Counted from the stretch's first letter, positions 53,487 through 63,889 are shown. The stretch is DNA of 64,000 nucleotides from Stutzerimonas stutzeri (GCF_002890895.1 NZ_POUL01000004.1:62001-126000), one strand, 5' to 3'. Notes: a model not told the origin generated them from the sequence alone. Numbers and translations are program-made.

Positions 53487-53867
53487 TTACTCAAAGCTCG
53501 GCAGGCTCGGTTTCGCTACCGGCTTGCCGGCTCCCGTCCAGGCATCGAAACCGCCGGCGATCGATTTAACGTGCAGATAGCCCATGTCCTGTAGCGATGC
53601 AGCTGACAGCGCTGCGCGGCCACTGGTTTTGCAGTAGAGCACGATGTTCATATCCCGTGCGCCTAGCTCGGGCGTACCGCTTAGCTTGAACTCCAACAGG
53701 CCGCGCGGAATGTTCGTGGCACCCTGTATATGGCCTTCGTGAAACTCATCGGCTTCGCGTACATCGATCACGACATCCGCGGCCTGTATTGCCGCTTCGG
53801 CATCGCCAAGTGGTATTTCCTGGATGCGGGTTCGGGCCTGTTCGACGAGGTCATGTGCGTTTTTCAT
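53487..53867 (-). CDS. Cytoplasmic rhodanese-like sulfurtransferase
   Basis: 126 residues from ATG 53867 (GGGAGA upstream). One rhodanese domain: VVIDVREADEFHEGHIQGATNIPRGLLEF and the active-site loop YCKTSGRAALSA with Cys79. No signal peptide. It overlaps the upstream SulP gene by four bases (ATGA), so it is translated with it. In this island it probably moves sulfane sulfur between persulfide, thiosulfate and sulfite (inferred). Confidence 0.9.
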   Translation of the reverse strand: MKNAHDLVEQARTRIQEIPLGDAEAAIQAADVVIDVREADEFHEGHIQGATNIPRGLLEFKLSGTPELGARDMNIVLYCKTSGRAALSAASLQDMGYLHVKSIAGGFDAWTGAGKPVAKPSLPSFE

Positions 53868-55639
53868 TTGCAGTCTCCCATGCTGGTTCCGTTGCAACGC
53901 TGGCGTTCAAGTGCGTGTCGAGTGGTCTGCGAATCCAGGGCGAGCAGCGCTTCGTACTGGCTGATGAACACTTGTCCGCCAAAATGTTCGAGGAAATCGG
54001 TGCGGCGTAGCCGGTCCATCACCGGCCCCTTCACTTCGGAGAGGTGAAGCTGAACGCCCGCCGTGTGAAGACGAGCGGAGATGGCTTCGAGACTTTCCAG
54101 TGCGCTGGCATCTATCAGATTGACTCCAGGGCACATCAGCACCAGATGCTCGGCGTGCGGGTATTGGCCCAACAGTTCGGCAATGCGGTCTTCGAGAAAG
54201 CGTGCGTTGGGAAAATAGAGGCTTTCATCGACGCGCACCGAAAGCACCCTGGGGCTCTGTACCACGGCGAAACGCTCGATGTTGCGAAAGTGCTCGCTGC
54301 CAGGTAGCTGTCCTACGACCGCAATATGCGGTTGGCTGGTTCTCCAGAGAAACAGCAACAGCGATAACCCCACCCCCATGATGATGCCGGTCTCGACGCC
54401 GATCAGCAGCACGCCGAGCATGGTGGCGGCCATGGCGGCGGCGTCCTGGCGGGAATAACGCCAGGTGCGCGTGAGCGCGGTAAGGTCGACCAAGCTGAGT
54501 ACCGCGACGATGATGGTCGCGGCCAACACAGCGTGTGGCAGGTTGTGAAACAGCGGTGTAAAGAACAATACCGTCAGGCCTATGCCGGCAGCTGTGAGTG
54601 CGCCAGCCAGCGGCGTCTGGGCGCCAGCATCGAAGTTGACCACCGAGCGGGCGAAACCGCCGGTGACCGGGAAACCTCCACTCAGGGCAGCGGCGATATT
54701 GGCGCCGCCCAGGGCGACCAGCTCCTGATTGGGTTCGATGCGTTCGCGACGTTTGGCCGCCAAGGTCTGCGCTACCGAAACTGACTCGACGAAGCCCACC
54801 AGGCTGATCAGAACTGCCGCTGGCAGGAGTTGAATGATCAGCGCGAGGTCTAGTGGGGGCAGGCTCAAAGAAGGAAGGCCCTTGGGCACTTCGCCAACCA
54901 CGCGCACGCCTGCAGCGGCGAGCTGAAAGCCACTGACCGCCGCTATTGCTAGGAGCAGGGCCACGACCGGGCCGACTTTAGTGAGCGTGCCGGCTGTGCG
55001 GGGCGCCATGCCTAGCCCTTGCAGCCAGCGGCCAAGGCGGCTGCGTACCAGAAACAGGAAGACCAGGCTGGTGGTTCCAATGGCGAGTGTGGTCAGGTGC
55101 GTTTCTGGCAGGCCTTGGATCAACCCCCGCAGCAGCTGAGCAGCGTTGTCACCGGTGACTGAGATACCAAGGATGTGCTTCAGTTGACCGATTGCGATAA
55201 GAATGCCCGAGGCGCTGATGAACCCTGAAATCACCGGATGACTGAGGAAATTGGCCAGGAAACCCAGCCGCAGAACCGCCATGGCCAGCAGGATCGCGCC
55301 GGACATCATTGCCAGCAGCAGTGCAGCGCCTGCATACGCGGCGCTGCCGGAAGCGAACAAAGGGCCGAGGGCGGCAGCCGTCATCAGCGATACCACGGCG
55401 ACGGGGCCAACCGCCAAGGTTCGGCTGGTGCCGAAAAGCGTGTATGCGAGCAACGGCAGGATACTGGCGTAAAGGCCCGCTACTGGTGGCAGGCCGGCAA
55501 GCATCGCGTAGGCCAGGCTCTGCGGGATCAGCATGAGCGTTACGATCACCGCGGCCAGACTGTCCTTGGCCGCAGCAGCCTTGTTGTACTGTTTCCCCCA
55601 TTCCAGGCACGGTAGGTGGCGGGCGAGCCGCTGCATCAT
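53864..55639 (-). CDS. SulP-family anion permease with STAS domain
   Basis: 591 residues. A SLC26/SulP inner-membrane transporter: KDSLAAVIVTLMLIPQSLAYAMLAGLPPVAGLYASILP, the ISASGILIAIGQLKHILG block and about 12-14 hydrophobic segments are followed by a C-terminal STAS domain (VLRVDESLYFPNARFLEDRIAELL-type sequence, VNLIDASALESLEAI). Substrate could be sulfate, sulfite or bicarbonate. Its overlaps with the rhodanese and DUF442-SQR genes argue for a sulfur oxyanion. Export of sulfite or sulfate made by the pathway is an inference. Confidence 0.9.
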   Translation of the reverse strand: MMQRLARHLPCLEWGKQYNKAAAAKDSLAAVIVTLMLIPQSLAYAMLAGLPPVAGLYASILPLLAYTLFGTSRTLAVGPVAVVSLMTAAALGPLFASGSAAYAGAALLLAMMSGAILLAMAVLRLGFLANFLSHPVISGFISASGILIAIGQLKHILGISVTGDNAAQLLRGLIQGLPETHLTTLAIGTTSLVFLFLVRSRLGRWLQGLGMAPRTAGTLTKVGPVVALLLAIAAVSGFQLAAAGVRVVGEVPKGLPSLSLPPLDLALIIQLLPAAVLISLVGFVESVSVAQTLAAKRRERIEPNQELVALGGANIAAALSGGFPVTGGFARSVVNFDAGAQTPLAGALTAAGIGLTVLFFTPLFHNLPHAVLAATIIVAVLSLVDLTALTRTWRYSRQDAAAMAATMLGVLLIGVETGIIMGVGLSLLLFLWRTSQPHIAVVGQLPGSEHFRNIERFAVVQSPRVLSVRVDESLYFPNARFLEDRIAELLGQYPHAEHLVLMCPGVNLIDASALESLEAISARLHTAGVQLHLSEVKGPVMDRLRRTDFLEHFGGQVFISQYEALLALDSQTTRHALERQRCNGTSMGDCK

Positions 55640-57384
55640 CCCTTCTTCTCCTGAGTAAAATCACAGGCGTTGAGCGCCTCGGCCGGCCGCGGCTCGAAGT
55701 CCAGATGTTTCGGTTCGGCCAGCCATTCATGGCCCTTGAGCATCATGTCGAAGTAGATCGAGGGCATCCACCGGGTTTTCAGCTTCCAGGCCAGGCGCCG
55801 AGGCACTCTGGGGTCGAGCGGGAAAGTCGGCAACAGTTTGCCTCCGTAGCCAAACTCAGCGAGGATCACTTTGCCGAATTCGACAGTTAAGGGGCAGGAA
55901 CCATAGCCGTCATAGATGGCCTGCGGTCCCTTACCGCTGAGCACGCTTAATACGTTCTCCGCTACCACCGGTGCTTGCTTGCGCACCGCTGCAGCAGTCT
56001 TCGCGTTTGGTGCAGAGCAAACATCACCGAGACTGAAAATATTGCCGAAGCGGGGGTGGCGGAGAGTTTCATGCTCGGCTTCGAACCAGCCGTCGGCGTT
56101 ACTCAGTGCGCTCTGGCGAATGAAATCCGGTGCATGCTGGGGCGGTACGACGTGCAGCAGGTCGAATTCACGTTCGACCGTGCTGCTCTGGCCGGTTCCG
56201 TCGGACACTTTGAACCAGGCTTTTTGCGCCGGACCATCGACTGCGATCAGGTTGTTATTGAAGTTGAGCGTAGCGCCGTAACGTTCAACGTAGCGCATCA
56301 GGCCGGGAACGAACTCGGCGACGCCGAACAGCACCGCTCCAGCTGAACAGAAGTCCACTTGTATGTCCTTAAGTGCGCCTTTCTTGAGCCAGTGGTCGCA
56401 GGAAAGGTACATGGCCTTCTGCGGCGCGCCGGCACACTTGATGGGCATGGGTGGTTGGGTGAACAGGGCTTTGCCGTGGCGCAGGTGCTGTACCAGCTGC
56501 CAGGTGTACGGTGCCAGTTCGAAGGCGTAATTGGATGTCACGCCATATTTTCCGAGGCTGTCGCGCACGCCTTCGATGGCGTCCCAGTCGAGGCTCAGGC
56601 CCGGACAGACCACCAGCGAGCGGTAACCGATGCGGCTGCCGTCTTCAAGCACCACCTGTTGATGCTCCGGATCGAAGGCCTCTACAGCTGCGCGAATCCA
56701 CTGCGCCCTTGTCGGGATACAACGGCTCATGGGCCGCTCGGTGTTAGCGCGATCAAACACCCCGGCACCGACCAGCGTCCAGCCTGGCTGATAGTAATGC
56801 TGTTCCCGTGGTTCAATGATTGCGATGCGTAGATCCGGGTCGCGCTTTAGCAAACTGGCCGTCACGGCGCAGCCAGCCGCGCCGCCGCCGACAACTAGCA
56901 CGTCATAACGTGGCGTGGCGGCGAACGTGGGTGCAGGGCTCAGCGGACCCTCCGCTGAAGATTGCCAATACTGGTCCAGGCGCGGTCGCAGGGCGGTCAA
57001 ATCGTAATCGGCCTGTCGAGCCGTTTGGATGAGCTCGTGTGGGTCCAGATGATGAGCCTCGGCCAACGCCCAGAGCGATGCTGAACGGGTGCCGGTCCGG
57101 CAGAACGCCAGCACGGGACCTTTGATCTGCTCCAGAAGCGCGCGAAAGGCGGCGACATCACTGTCGCTGATCTGCCCCGACACTACCGGAATGTGATGGT
57201 ATTCGAGCCCCGACTCCTCGGCCGCGACGCGTATAGCCTCACTGGAAGGCTGGCCTTCGCCCTCGTTGTCCGGGCGGTTGTTGATGACGCAACGAAAGCC
57301 GCTTCCCGCCAGCAGGGCCATATCGGCTGGGTCCAACTGGCCGGCCACCGAGATGAAGGGTGTCAGGCGTTTTAAGGTTTGCAT
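55636..57384 (-). CDS. DUF442 phosphatase/sulfurtransferase-sulfide:quinone oxidoreductase fusion
   Basis: 582 residues in two domains. Residues 1-140 are DUF442 (TIGR01244-like), a dual-specificity-phosphatase fold with the loop FCRTGTRSASLW (Cys95, Arg100). Residues 158-582 are a flavoprotein of the sulfide:quinone oxidoreductase type: FAD motif VLVVGGGAAG (162-171), QPGWTLVGAGVF, a conserved cysteine in VVCPGLSLDWD and another in SLGDVCSAPNAKTAAAVRKQAPV. It should oxidise sulfide to a persulfide, passing electrons to quinone at the inner membrane. ATGA overlap with SulP; 22 bases after the persulfide dioxygenase gene. Confidence 0.9.
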   Translation of the reverse strand: MQTLKRLTPFISVAGQLDPADMALLAGSGFRCVINNRPDNEGEGQPSSEAIRVAAEESGLEYHHIPVVSGQISDSDVAAFRALLEQIKGPVLAFCRTGTRSASLWALAEAHHLDPHELIQTARQADYDLTALRPRLDQYWQSSAEGPLSPAPTFAATPRYDVLVVGGGAAGCAVTASLLKRDPDLRIAIIEPREQHYYQPGWTLVGAGVFDRANTERPMSRCIPTRAQWIRAAVEAFDPEHQQVVLEDGSRIGYRSLVVCPGLSLDWDAIEGVRDSLGKYGVTSNYAFELAPYTWQLVQHLRHGKALFTQPPMPIKCAGAPQKAMYLSCDHWLKKGALKDIQVDFCSAGAVLFGVAEFVPGLMRYVERYGATLNFNNNLIAVDGPAQKAWFKVSDGTGQSSTVEREFDLLHVVPPQHAPDFIRQSALSNADGWFEAEHETLRHPRFGNIFSLGDVCSAPNAKTAAAVRKQAPVVAENVLSVLSGKGPQAIYDGYGSCPLTVEFGKVILAEFGYGGKLLPTFPLDPRVPRRLAWKLKTRWMPSIYFDMMLKGHEWLAEPKHLDFEPRPAEALNACDFTQEKKG

Positions 57385-57406
57385 ATGACGTCCTCCACAC
57401 AGGCAG

Positions 57407-58270
57407 TTACAGCGCGTCCAAAGGAATCTTCAAATAGCGGGTGCCGTTGCTTTCAGGCGCTGGCAGCTCACCGCCACGCATGTTGATCTGCACTGACGGC
57501 AGAATCAGAGTGGGCATCGCCAGGGTGGCGTCGCGCGCGGTGCGCATGGCGACGAAGTCGTCCTCGCTGATGCCACTGTGCACGTGGATGTTGCGCTCTC
57601 GTTCGGCTGCAATGCTCGTCTCATAGCGAAACTCCTCGCGGCCCGGTGCCTTGTAGTCGTGGCACATGAACACGCGGGTCTCGGCTGGTAGCGTGAACAG
57701 TTTCTGGATTGACTGGTACAGCGTCCGCGCATTTCCACCGGGGAAGTCGCATCGCGCGGTGCCGTAATCGGGCATGAACAGGGTATCGCCGACGAACGCG
57801 GCGTCGCCGATCACATAGGTCATGCAGGCCGGCGTATGGCCTGGCGTATGAATCGCCCGCGCCTGGATGTGGCCGACCTGAAAGACATCGCCGTCGTGAA
57901 ACAGGCGATCGAACTGACGGCCATCTGTGGCGAACTCGCTGCCCGCATTGAACAGGCTGCCAAAGGTGTTTTGTACGACGGTAATCTGGTCGCCGATCGC
58001 CAGCGTCCCGCCCAGCCGCTGTTTCAGGTACGGCGCGGCGCTCAGGTGGTCGGCGTGCACATGGGTTTCGAGCAGCCATTGCACCTTGAGGTCGTGCTCG
58101 CGCACATAGTCGACCAAGCGCTCAGCACCGGCATGCGAGGTACGGCCCGACGCCGGATCGTAATCCAGCACCGAGTCGATCAACGCGCACTGACGCGTTT
58201 CCGGGTCGCTGACAACATAACTGTAAGTAAAGGTCGCGGGATCGAAGAACGCTTCAACGCGGGCATTCAT
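57407..58270 (-). CDS. ETHE1/Blh-type metallo-beta-lactamase-fold persulfide dioxygenase
   Basis: 287 residues. Metal site HVHADH (residues 70-75: TH-V-HADHLSAAPYL), then HTPGHTPACMTY and FVGDTLFMPDYGTARCDFPGG, and MCHDYKAPG. This matches the persulfide dioxygenase group (ETHE1, Blh), which oxidises glutathione or protein persulfide to sulfite with mononuclear iron. It is the promoter-proximal gene of the minus-strand unit persulfide dioxygenase - DUF442-SQR - SulP - rhodanese. In Blh proteins DUF442 is fused to this enzyme; here it is fused to SQR instead. Confidence 0.92.
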   Translation of the reverse strand: MNARVEAFFDPATFTYSYVVSDPETRQCALIDSVLDYDPASGRTSHAGAERLVDYVREHDLKVQWLLETHVHADHLSAAPYLKQRLGGTLAIGDQITVVQNTFGSLFNAGSEFATDGRQFDRLFHDGDVFQVGHIQARAIHTPGHTPACMTYVIGDAAFVGDTLFMPDYGTARCDFPGGNARTLYQSIQKLFTLPAETRVFMCHDYKAPGREEFRYETSIAAERERNIHVHSGISEDDFVAMRTARDATLAMPTLILPSVQINMRGGELPAPESNGTRYLKIPLDAL

Positions 58271-58288
58271 GGCTTGCTCCTTTGCTTG

Positions 58289-58338
58289 GCTAGATACGGG
58301 TGGGGGTATGCCTGCAAGGATCTTAGCGCTAGATACGG
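58289..58338 (-). promoter_or_regulatory. Candidate operator region of the persulfide dioxygenase operon
   Basis: Two exact copies of GCTAGATACGG (58289-58299 and 58328-58338), 39 bases apart. The first runs into ATAC-GGGTGGGG-GTAT (58294-58309), an inverted ATAC/GTAT pair around a G tract, the form of CsoR/CstR-family operators, and shares GGGTATGCC (58304-58312) with the divergent control region at 52074. The site starts 19 bases upstream of the gene's ATG. A second small palindrome TTAATA-GT-TATTAA is at 58353-58366. Confidence 0.55.
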
Positions 58339-58448
58339 TTATATGCTTAGACTTAATAGTTATTAACGGGTGCGAACCAATTCTGCTGGTGTTTCAAAGC
58401 GAAGCTGGGGTGGCAGGGGAGAGCGTCGGGTGGTTTGCCGGTGAAGGG

Positions 58449-59180
58449 TCAGCGTGTCTTGGTGTCGGATTGGTCACTGACAATACGGCCGTCAACCAGT
58501 TGTATGGTTCGTGCGCAGTCGGCAGCCAGCCGCGGATCATGGGTCACCACCAGTACCGCGCAGCCGAACTGCGCATTGATACGGTGGAATAGCTCGAAGA
58601 CATTTTGCGCGGTGCGAGTGTCGAGATTGCCGGTTGGCTCGTCGGCCAGCAGCAGTGGAGGGCGGGTGACCAGTGCGCGGGCAATGGCGACCCGTTGTTG
58701 CTGACCGCCGGATATTTGCGTGGGTTTCTTGTCGGCAAACGCGCCCAGCCCGACTTCGTCTAACAAACTGCGAGCCAGCTCGATATCCGCACTCGACGGC
58801 TTGCCGTGGCGGATCATCAATGGCATCAGCACATTCTCCAGTACGCTGAACGCCGAAATCAGATGGTGAAACTGAAACACGAAACCGATGGCCTGGTTGC
58901 GCAGCTGGGTGCGGGTTTCATCATCGCTGTTGCGGGTGGGCTGGCCGAGCAGGTACAGCTCGCCCGAACTGGGCGCATCGAGCAGACCGATCAGGTTGAG
59001 CAGGGTGCTTTTGCCGGAACCGGATGGTCCGATGAGCGCCGTCAGTTCACCGCGGCACAGCTGCAAGTCGATGCCATGCAGCACTTCCGTTTCCAGCGGG
59101 GTGCCGAGGTTGAACACTTTACGTACCTGCTCGAGACGCAGAACCTCTTCGACGTTGGGGCTGGCAGCAGACTCAGACAT
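58449..59180 (-). CDS. ABC transporter ATP-binding protein (LolD/MacB-N type)
   Basis: 243 residues from ATG 59180. Walker [16 protein letters not shown], the Q-loop [21 protein letters not shown], signature [15 protein letters not shown], Walker [13 protein letters not shown] and switch His VVTHDPRLA. The sequence belongs with the LolD/MacB/FtsE group. It overlaps the permease gene by eight bases and is third in an adaptor-permease-ATPase operon. It is read toward the sulfur island, ending 178 bases before it. Confidence 0.93.
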   Translation of the reverse strand: MSESAASPNVEEVLRLEQVRKVFNLGTPLETEVLHGIDLQLCRGELTALIGPSGSGKSTLLNLIGLLDAPSSGELYLLGQPTRNSDDETRTQLRNQAIGFVFQFHHLISAFSVLENVLMPLMIRHGKPSSADIELARSLLDEVGLGAFADKKPTQISGGQQQRVAIARALVTRPPLLLADEPTGNLDTRTAQNVFELFHRINAQFGCAVLVVTHDPRLAADCARTIQLVDGRIVSDQSDTKTR

Positions 59181-60402
59181 AGCGGATCGCCACGGCAGGG
59201 TCGTAGCGCGCTGCGCGGCGTGCCGGCATGGCGGCGGCCAACACGCCGGTAACCGTTGCGACCAGCATCGCCAGTGGTACCAGCGTCGGGTCGACCGGTA
59301 TGAAGAACAGGCGTGGCCCGGCCAGATTGAAGACCTGCACCAAGCCCCAGCCGACGGCGCCGCCGCAGGCCGAGCCAAGCAAACCGAGCAGCCCACCTTG
59401 CAGCAGGAACACTCGGAGTATCTGTCCGCGCGGGCTGCCCATGGCCCGCAGAATGCCGATCTCGCGGGTGCGTTGGACGACGCTTACCGCCAGCACGCTG
59501 GCGATGCCGAAGGCCACCGAGACCCCGACGAACACACGGATCATCTCTGTGGTCATGCTTTGCGAGCTGAGGGCGTTGAGCAGTTGGCCATTGGTTTCCA
59601 TCCAGCTTTCGGCGCGCAGCCCGGTCAGGCGGGCCAGGCGTTCGGCGATGCGGTCGGCTTCGAATATTTCGCCGACCGTGGTATCGATCACGGTGACGCC
59701 TCCGGCCAGGTCGAGCAGGGTCTGAGCCTGCTTCAGGTCGAGGTAGACATAGCGCGCATCCAGCTCGCGCACCCCTAGCTCGAAGATACCGGCGATGTCG
59801 ACCACGGCCTCGCGGCCTTCGCCGGCGTCCAGCCTTAGCTTGTCGCCGATGCCAAGGCCCAAGTCGCGGGCGAGTTCCTTGCCGATCACTGCATGACCGG
59901 CGCCGACGGTGAATTGGCCGGCTATCAGATCCTTGGCCAGTGGAATGATCTGTTGATAGCGCACCGGATCGATACCGAGCAGCGCGACGGATGCACGCGC
60001 CACACCGCGCCGAGCGATAGCCGGACCGCTGATGACCGGTGAAACGGCAAGTACCTGCCGATCTTCATCAAGCACGTCGCGGATGTCCTGCCAGTTGATG
60101 ATCGAGCGCAGGCGCTGCGCTCGCGGACTCTCCAGCACCAGCGACCAGCTGCCATCATCGGCGGGCAGAACACGGTTGAGCTCATCGGGCGGAAGGATAC
60201 GAATATGCGCCTGTGTGCCCAAGGTCCGTTCGATGACGTTGGCCTGTAGGCCGGTGATCAGCGCCGTGATGAACACGATGACCGCGGAACCGACAGCGAT
60301 GCCAAAGATGATCAACAGGGATTGCATGCGGTTGTCCAGCAGGAAGCGCAGGGCAATCAGCCATTCCGTCCAAAGAGAGTCGGCCAGGCGCACCGCGGTC
60401 AA
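59173..60402 (-). CDS. ABC transporter permease, FtsX/MacB type
   Basis: 409 residues. An N-terminal membrane segment (LLIIFGIAVGSAVIVFITALITGL) is followed by a large periplasmic domain (about 50-270) and three C-terminal membrane segments in the FtsX domain (VFVGVSVAFGIASVLAVSVVQRTREIGILRAMG, then LLGLLGSACGGAVGW and PLAMLVATVTGVLAAAMPARRAARYDPAVAI). It uses ATP hydrolysis by its partner for mechanical transport across the periplasm. Overlaps the adaptor gene by four bases. Confidence 0.93.
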   Translation of the reverse strand: MTAVRLADSLWTEWLIALRFLLDNRMQSLLIIFGIAVGSAVIVFITALITGLQANVIERTLGTQAHIRILPPDELNRVLPADDGSWSLVLESPRAQRLRSIINWQDIRDVLDEDRQVLAVSPVISGPAIARRGVARASVALLGIDPVRYQQIIPLAKDLIAGQFTVGAGHAVIGKELARDLGLGIGDKLRLDAGEGREAVVDIAGIFELGVRELDARYVYLDLKQAQTLLDLAGGVTVIDTTVGEIFEADRIAERLARLTGLRAESWMETNGQLLNALSSQSMTTEMIRVFVGVSVAFGIASVLAVSVVQRTREIGILRAMGSPRGQILRVFLLQGGLLGLLGSACGGAVGWGLVQVFNLAGPRLFFIPVDPTLVPLAMLVATVTGVLAAAMPARRAARYDPAVAIRYV

Positions 60403-61580
60403 TCCCGGATGCCGTGGGGCATCGGCTGTTCGCGAACCCGCACGCGCTGACCGGCTTCGGCTTCGGCAGCCAGCACCAAGTCGCCAGCGGTCAGGCCCTC
60501 TATCACTTCGCTCAGTGCAGTGCCCAGCAGACCCAGGCGAACCTCGACGCGCTCGACGACGCCTTCATTCATCCGTAGCACCTGAGCGCGATTGCCGTTG
60601 CGGAGCAGGGCATCGTTGGGTAGCACCAGCGCCTGTTCACGGCGGCCGGTCTCGATGTTCACTGATACCGTCATGCCCTGACGCAAGAAATCGGCTGGCT
60701 CCAGCAGGTCGAGGTGGACATCGATGGTGCCACGCGCGGTATCGACACTCGGCGCGATGAAGCTGACCCGAGCTTGCAGCACCCGCTCGGGATAGGCGTC
60801 GGCGATCACTTTGGCTGCCTGGCCGAGCTCGACCGGTGCCAGGTTCTTCTCGTCCAGGGGAAGGAGTATTTCGCTGCTGCCGGAGCGCGCGATAGTCAGC
60901 AGTGTGCGGCCCGGCTGCACCAGATCGCCGGGTTCGACGTCGCGTGTCTGGACGATGCCATCCACCTGCGCGTGAACACGGGTTTTGGCCAGTGCCGCGC
61001 GTGCTGCTTCCAGGCGCTGTTGCTGCACCCGCTCTTCACTGCCGCCCTCGGCCAACGCTGCAGCGGCGAAGCGTGCGCGATCACGCACAGCGCGTGCCGT
61101 CAGTTCCGCGCGGCGCGCCTGTTCGAGCGGCTCGGAAGCCAGCAACTTGCGGTCGAACAGTGCTTTCCGGCGCTTCAGCTCGCGGCTTGCCTGCTCGAGA
61201 TTGTGCTGGGTCTCGCGCGCCGTCGCCTCTGCCTGTGGGCGAGCGGAATCGATCAGTTGCTGTAGGGCCGCTTCGGCTTCGCGCAAGCGGGCGCGCTGTT
61301 CGTCATCGCGCAACTCCAGCAGCAGATCACCGGCTTTTACCGCGTCGCCTTCACGCACATGCCGCGCGGCAATCACGCCGGTGATCTCGCTGCCGACCTG
61401 GGCCAGCGACTGGGTGTCCACTTCGCCACTGGCGACCACGCGTTGCACCAATGGTCGTGTTTCCAGCTGGTAACCTGGCAACTCCGGCCCTTGCAGCTGA
61501 CGCCAGCCCAGCCAGCCTGCAATCAACAGCAGCACAATGAGGAACAGGAACGCGCGGCGGATTGATTTGGCGGCAGGCAA
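60399..61580 (-). CDS. Periplasmic adaptor (HlyD/MacA-type membrane fusion protein)
   Basis: 393 residues from TTG 61580, chosen because GGGAG lies eight bases upstream; an ATG at 61625 would add 15 residues without a ribosome site. One N-terminal membrane anchor (FLFLIVLLLIAGWLGW) precedes the lipoyl and barrel domains (VASGEVDTQSLAQVGSEITGVI, HVREGDAVKAGDLLLEL), a long helical hairpin (about 85-200) and VHAQVDGIVQTRDVEPGDLVQPG. It should link the permease to a TolC-like outer-membrane channel, which is not encoded here. The substrate is unknown. Confidence 0.88.
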   Translation of the reverse strand: MPAAKSIRRAFLFLIVLLLIAGWLGWRQLQGPELPGYQLETRPLVQRVVASGEVDTQSLAQVGSEITGVIAARHVREGDAVKAGDLLLELRDDEQRARLREAEAALQQLIDSARPQAEATARETQHNLEQASRELKRRKALFDRKLLASEPLEQARRAELTARAVRDRARFAAAALAEGGSEERVQQQRLEAARAALAKTRVHAQVDGIVQTRDVEPGDLVQPGRTLLTIARSGSSEILLPLDEKNLAPVELGQAAKVIADAYPERVLQARVSFIAPSVDTARGTIDVHLDLLEPADFLRQGMTVSVNIETGRREQALVLPNDALLRNGNRAQVLRMNEGVVERVEVRLGLLGTALSEVIEGLTAGDLVLAAEAEAGQRVRVREQPMPHGIRD

Positions 61581-61819
61581 ACGGACCACTCCCTGTGCGA
61601 CACATGACGACCATCGGACGCACAAGCTTACGGATAATCACCCGCTATTGGTACAGCGCGGGTATCCCTCGGCGGAGATACCTAACCGCGTTGAATCATC
61701 GGCAGGCTCTTGGGCTCAAAGAGTGAGCCCCTTCGTGGTACGGGACTATCGCAGCGATAGCCTCGCCCTTAGAAGGGGCTGCGTACAATCAACGTTCCCG
61801 CTTTCAGGATTTGCTGATC

Positions 61820-62749
61820 ATGGCGTCAACCGCTCAAAGCCCCGCTGCCACTTTGCGCGCCGTCTGGCTCGCTCAGGCCCAAGCCAGTCCGTGGATTACC
61901 TTCAGCCTTGCCGCAGCGGCAGTGGTTGTCCTGCTACTGCTCGTGGCCGGTGGCGTCAACGCCTTCAATAACGAGTCCAGTAACGTTCGCTACGCCCTGC
62001 TCGGGGGGAGCGCCGGTTTCGTTGCGACGGCTGTTGGCGCGTTTCTGGCCATCGGCTTGCGCGATATATCCACTCGCTCCCAGGACAGCATGCTCGGGTT
62101 CGCGGCGGGGATGATGCTGGCAGCTAGCGCATTCTCATTGATCCTGCCGGGACTGGAAGCCGGCCGTGAGCTGTTTGGCAACGGGCCCGCTGCGGCATTG
62201 ACCGTCGTGGTCGGGCTCGGCCTCGGTGTTTTGCTGATGCTCGGGTTGGACCACTTCACGCCGCATGAGCACCAAAGCACCGGACCCCGTGGCCCCGAAT
62301 TCGCGCGGCTCAATCGCGTGTGGCTGTTTGTCCTGGCTATCGCGCTGCACAACATTCCCGAAGGGATGGCCATCGGCGTGAGTTTCGCCACTGGCGACTT
62401 GAGTGTCGGGTTGCCGCTGACCACCGCGATATCGATACAGGACATCCCGGAAGGGCTGGCGGTCGCGCTCGCACTGCGCACCACCGGTTTGTCTGCGCGG
62501 ACGTCCGTGCTGATTGCGGCAGCTTCCGGGCTGATGGAACCCATCGGGGCGCTGGTCGGCATAGGCATGTCCAGCGGCTTTGCCATTGCTTACCCGGTCA
62601 GCCTCGGGTTGGCGGCGGGCGCCATGATCTTCGTGGTGTCCCATGAAGTCATTCCAGAAACGCACCGCAACGGCCACCAGACGCCGGCCACGCTCGGGCT
62701 GATGCTGGGCTTCGCTGTAATGATGTTTCTAGACACGGCGCTGGGTTGA
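61820..62749 (+). CDS. ZIP-family metal transporter
   Basis: 309 residues from ATG 61820, with AGGA ten bases upstream. Eight or so membrane segments. The metal-binding helices are HNIPEGMAIGVSFATGD and QDIPEGLAVALALR, with a His-containing loop (DHFTPHEHQSTGP) between helices III and IV. It resembles GufA/ZupT-type members that import Zn(II) and other divalent metals. Divergent to the ABC exporter operon; no metal regulator is adjacent. Confidence 0.92.
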   Translation: MASTAQSPAATLRAVWLAQAQASPWITFSLAAAAVVVLLLLVAGGVNAFNNESSNVRYALLGGSAGFVATAVGAFLAIGLRDISTRSQDSMLGFAAGMMLAASAFSLILPGLEAGRELFGNGPAAALTVVVGLGLGVLLMLGLDHFTPHEHQSTGPRGPEFARLNRVWLFVLAIALHNIPEGMAIGVSFATGDLSVGLPLTTAISIQDIPEGLAVALALRTTGLSARTSVLIAAASGLMEPIGALVGIGMSSGFAIAYPVSLGLAAGAMIFVVSHEVIPETHRNGHQTPATLGLMLGFAVMMFLDTALG

Positions 62750-62770
62750 ACGCATCTGTGTGGCGCTGAG

Positions 62771-62815
62771 CGGCCCCGCGTTCCGCAGTCATGCAGCACT
62801 GCGCGAAGGGGGCCG
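62771..62815. terminator. Stem-loop between ZIP and renalase-like genes
   Basis: CGGCCCC (62771-62777) pairs with GGGGCCG (62809-62815), enclosing an inner GCAGT/ACTGC stem (62785-62789, 62798-62802). It sits between two convergent stops. There is no T run, so terminator function is only likely by position. Confidence 0.5.
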
Positions 62816-62824
62816 TGACTGTGC

Positions 62825-63889
<1,065 letters not shown>

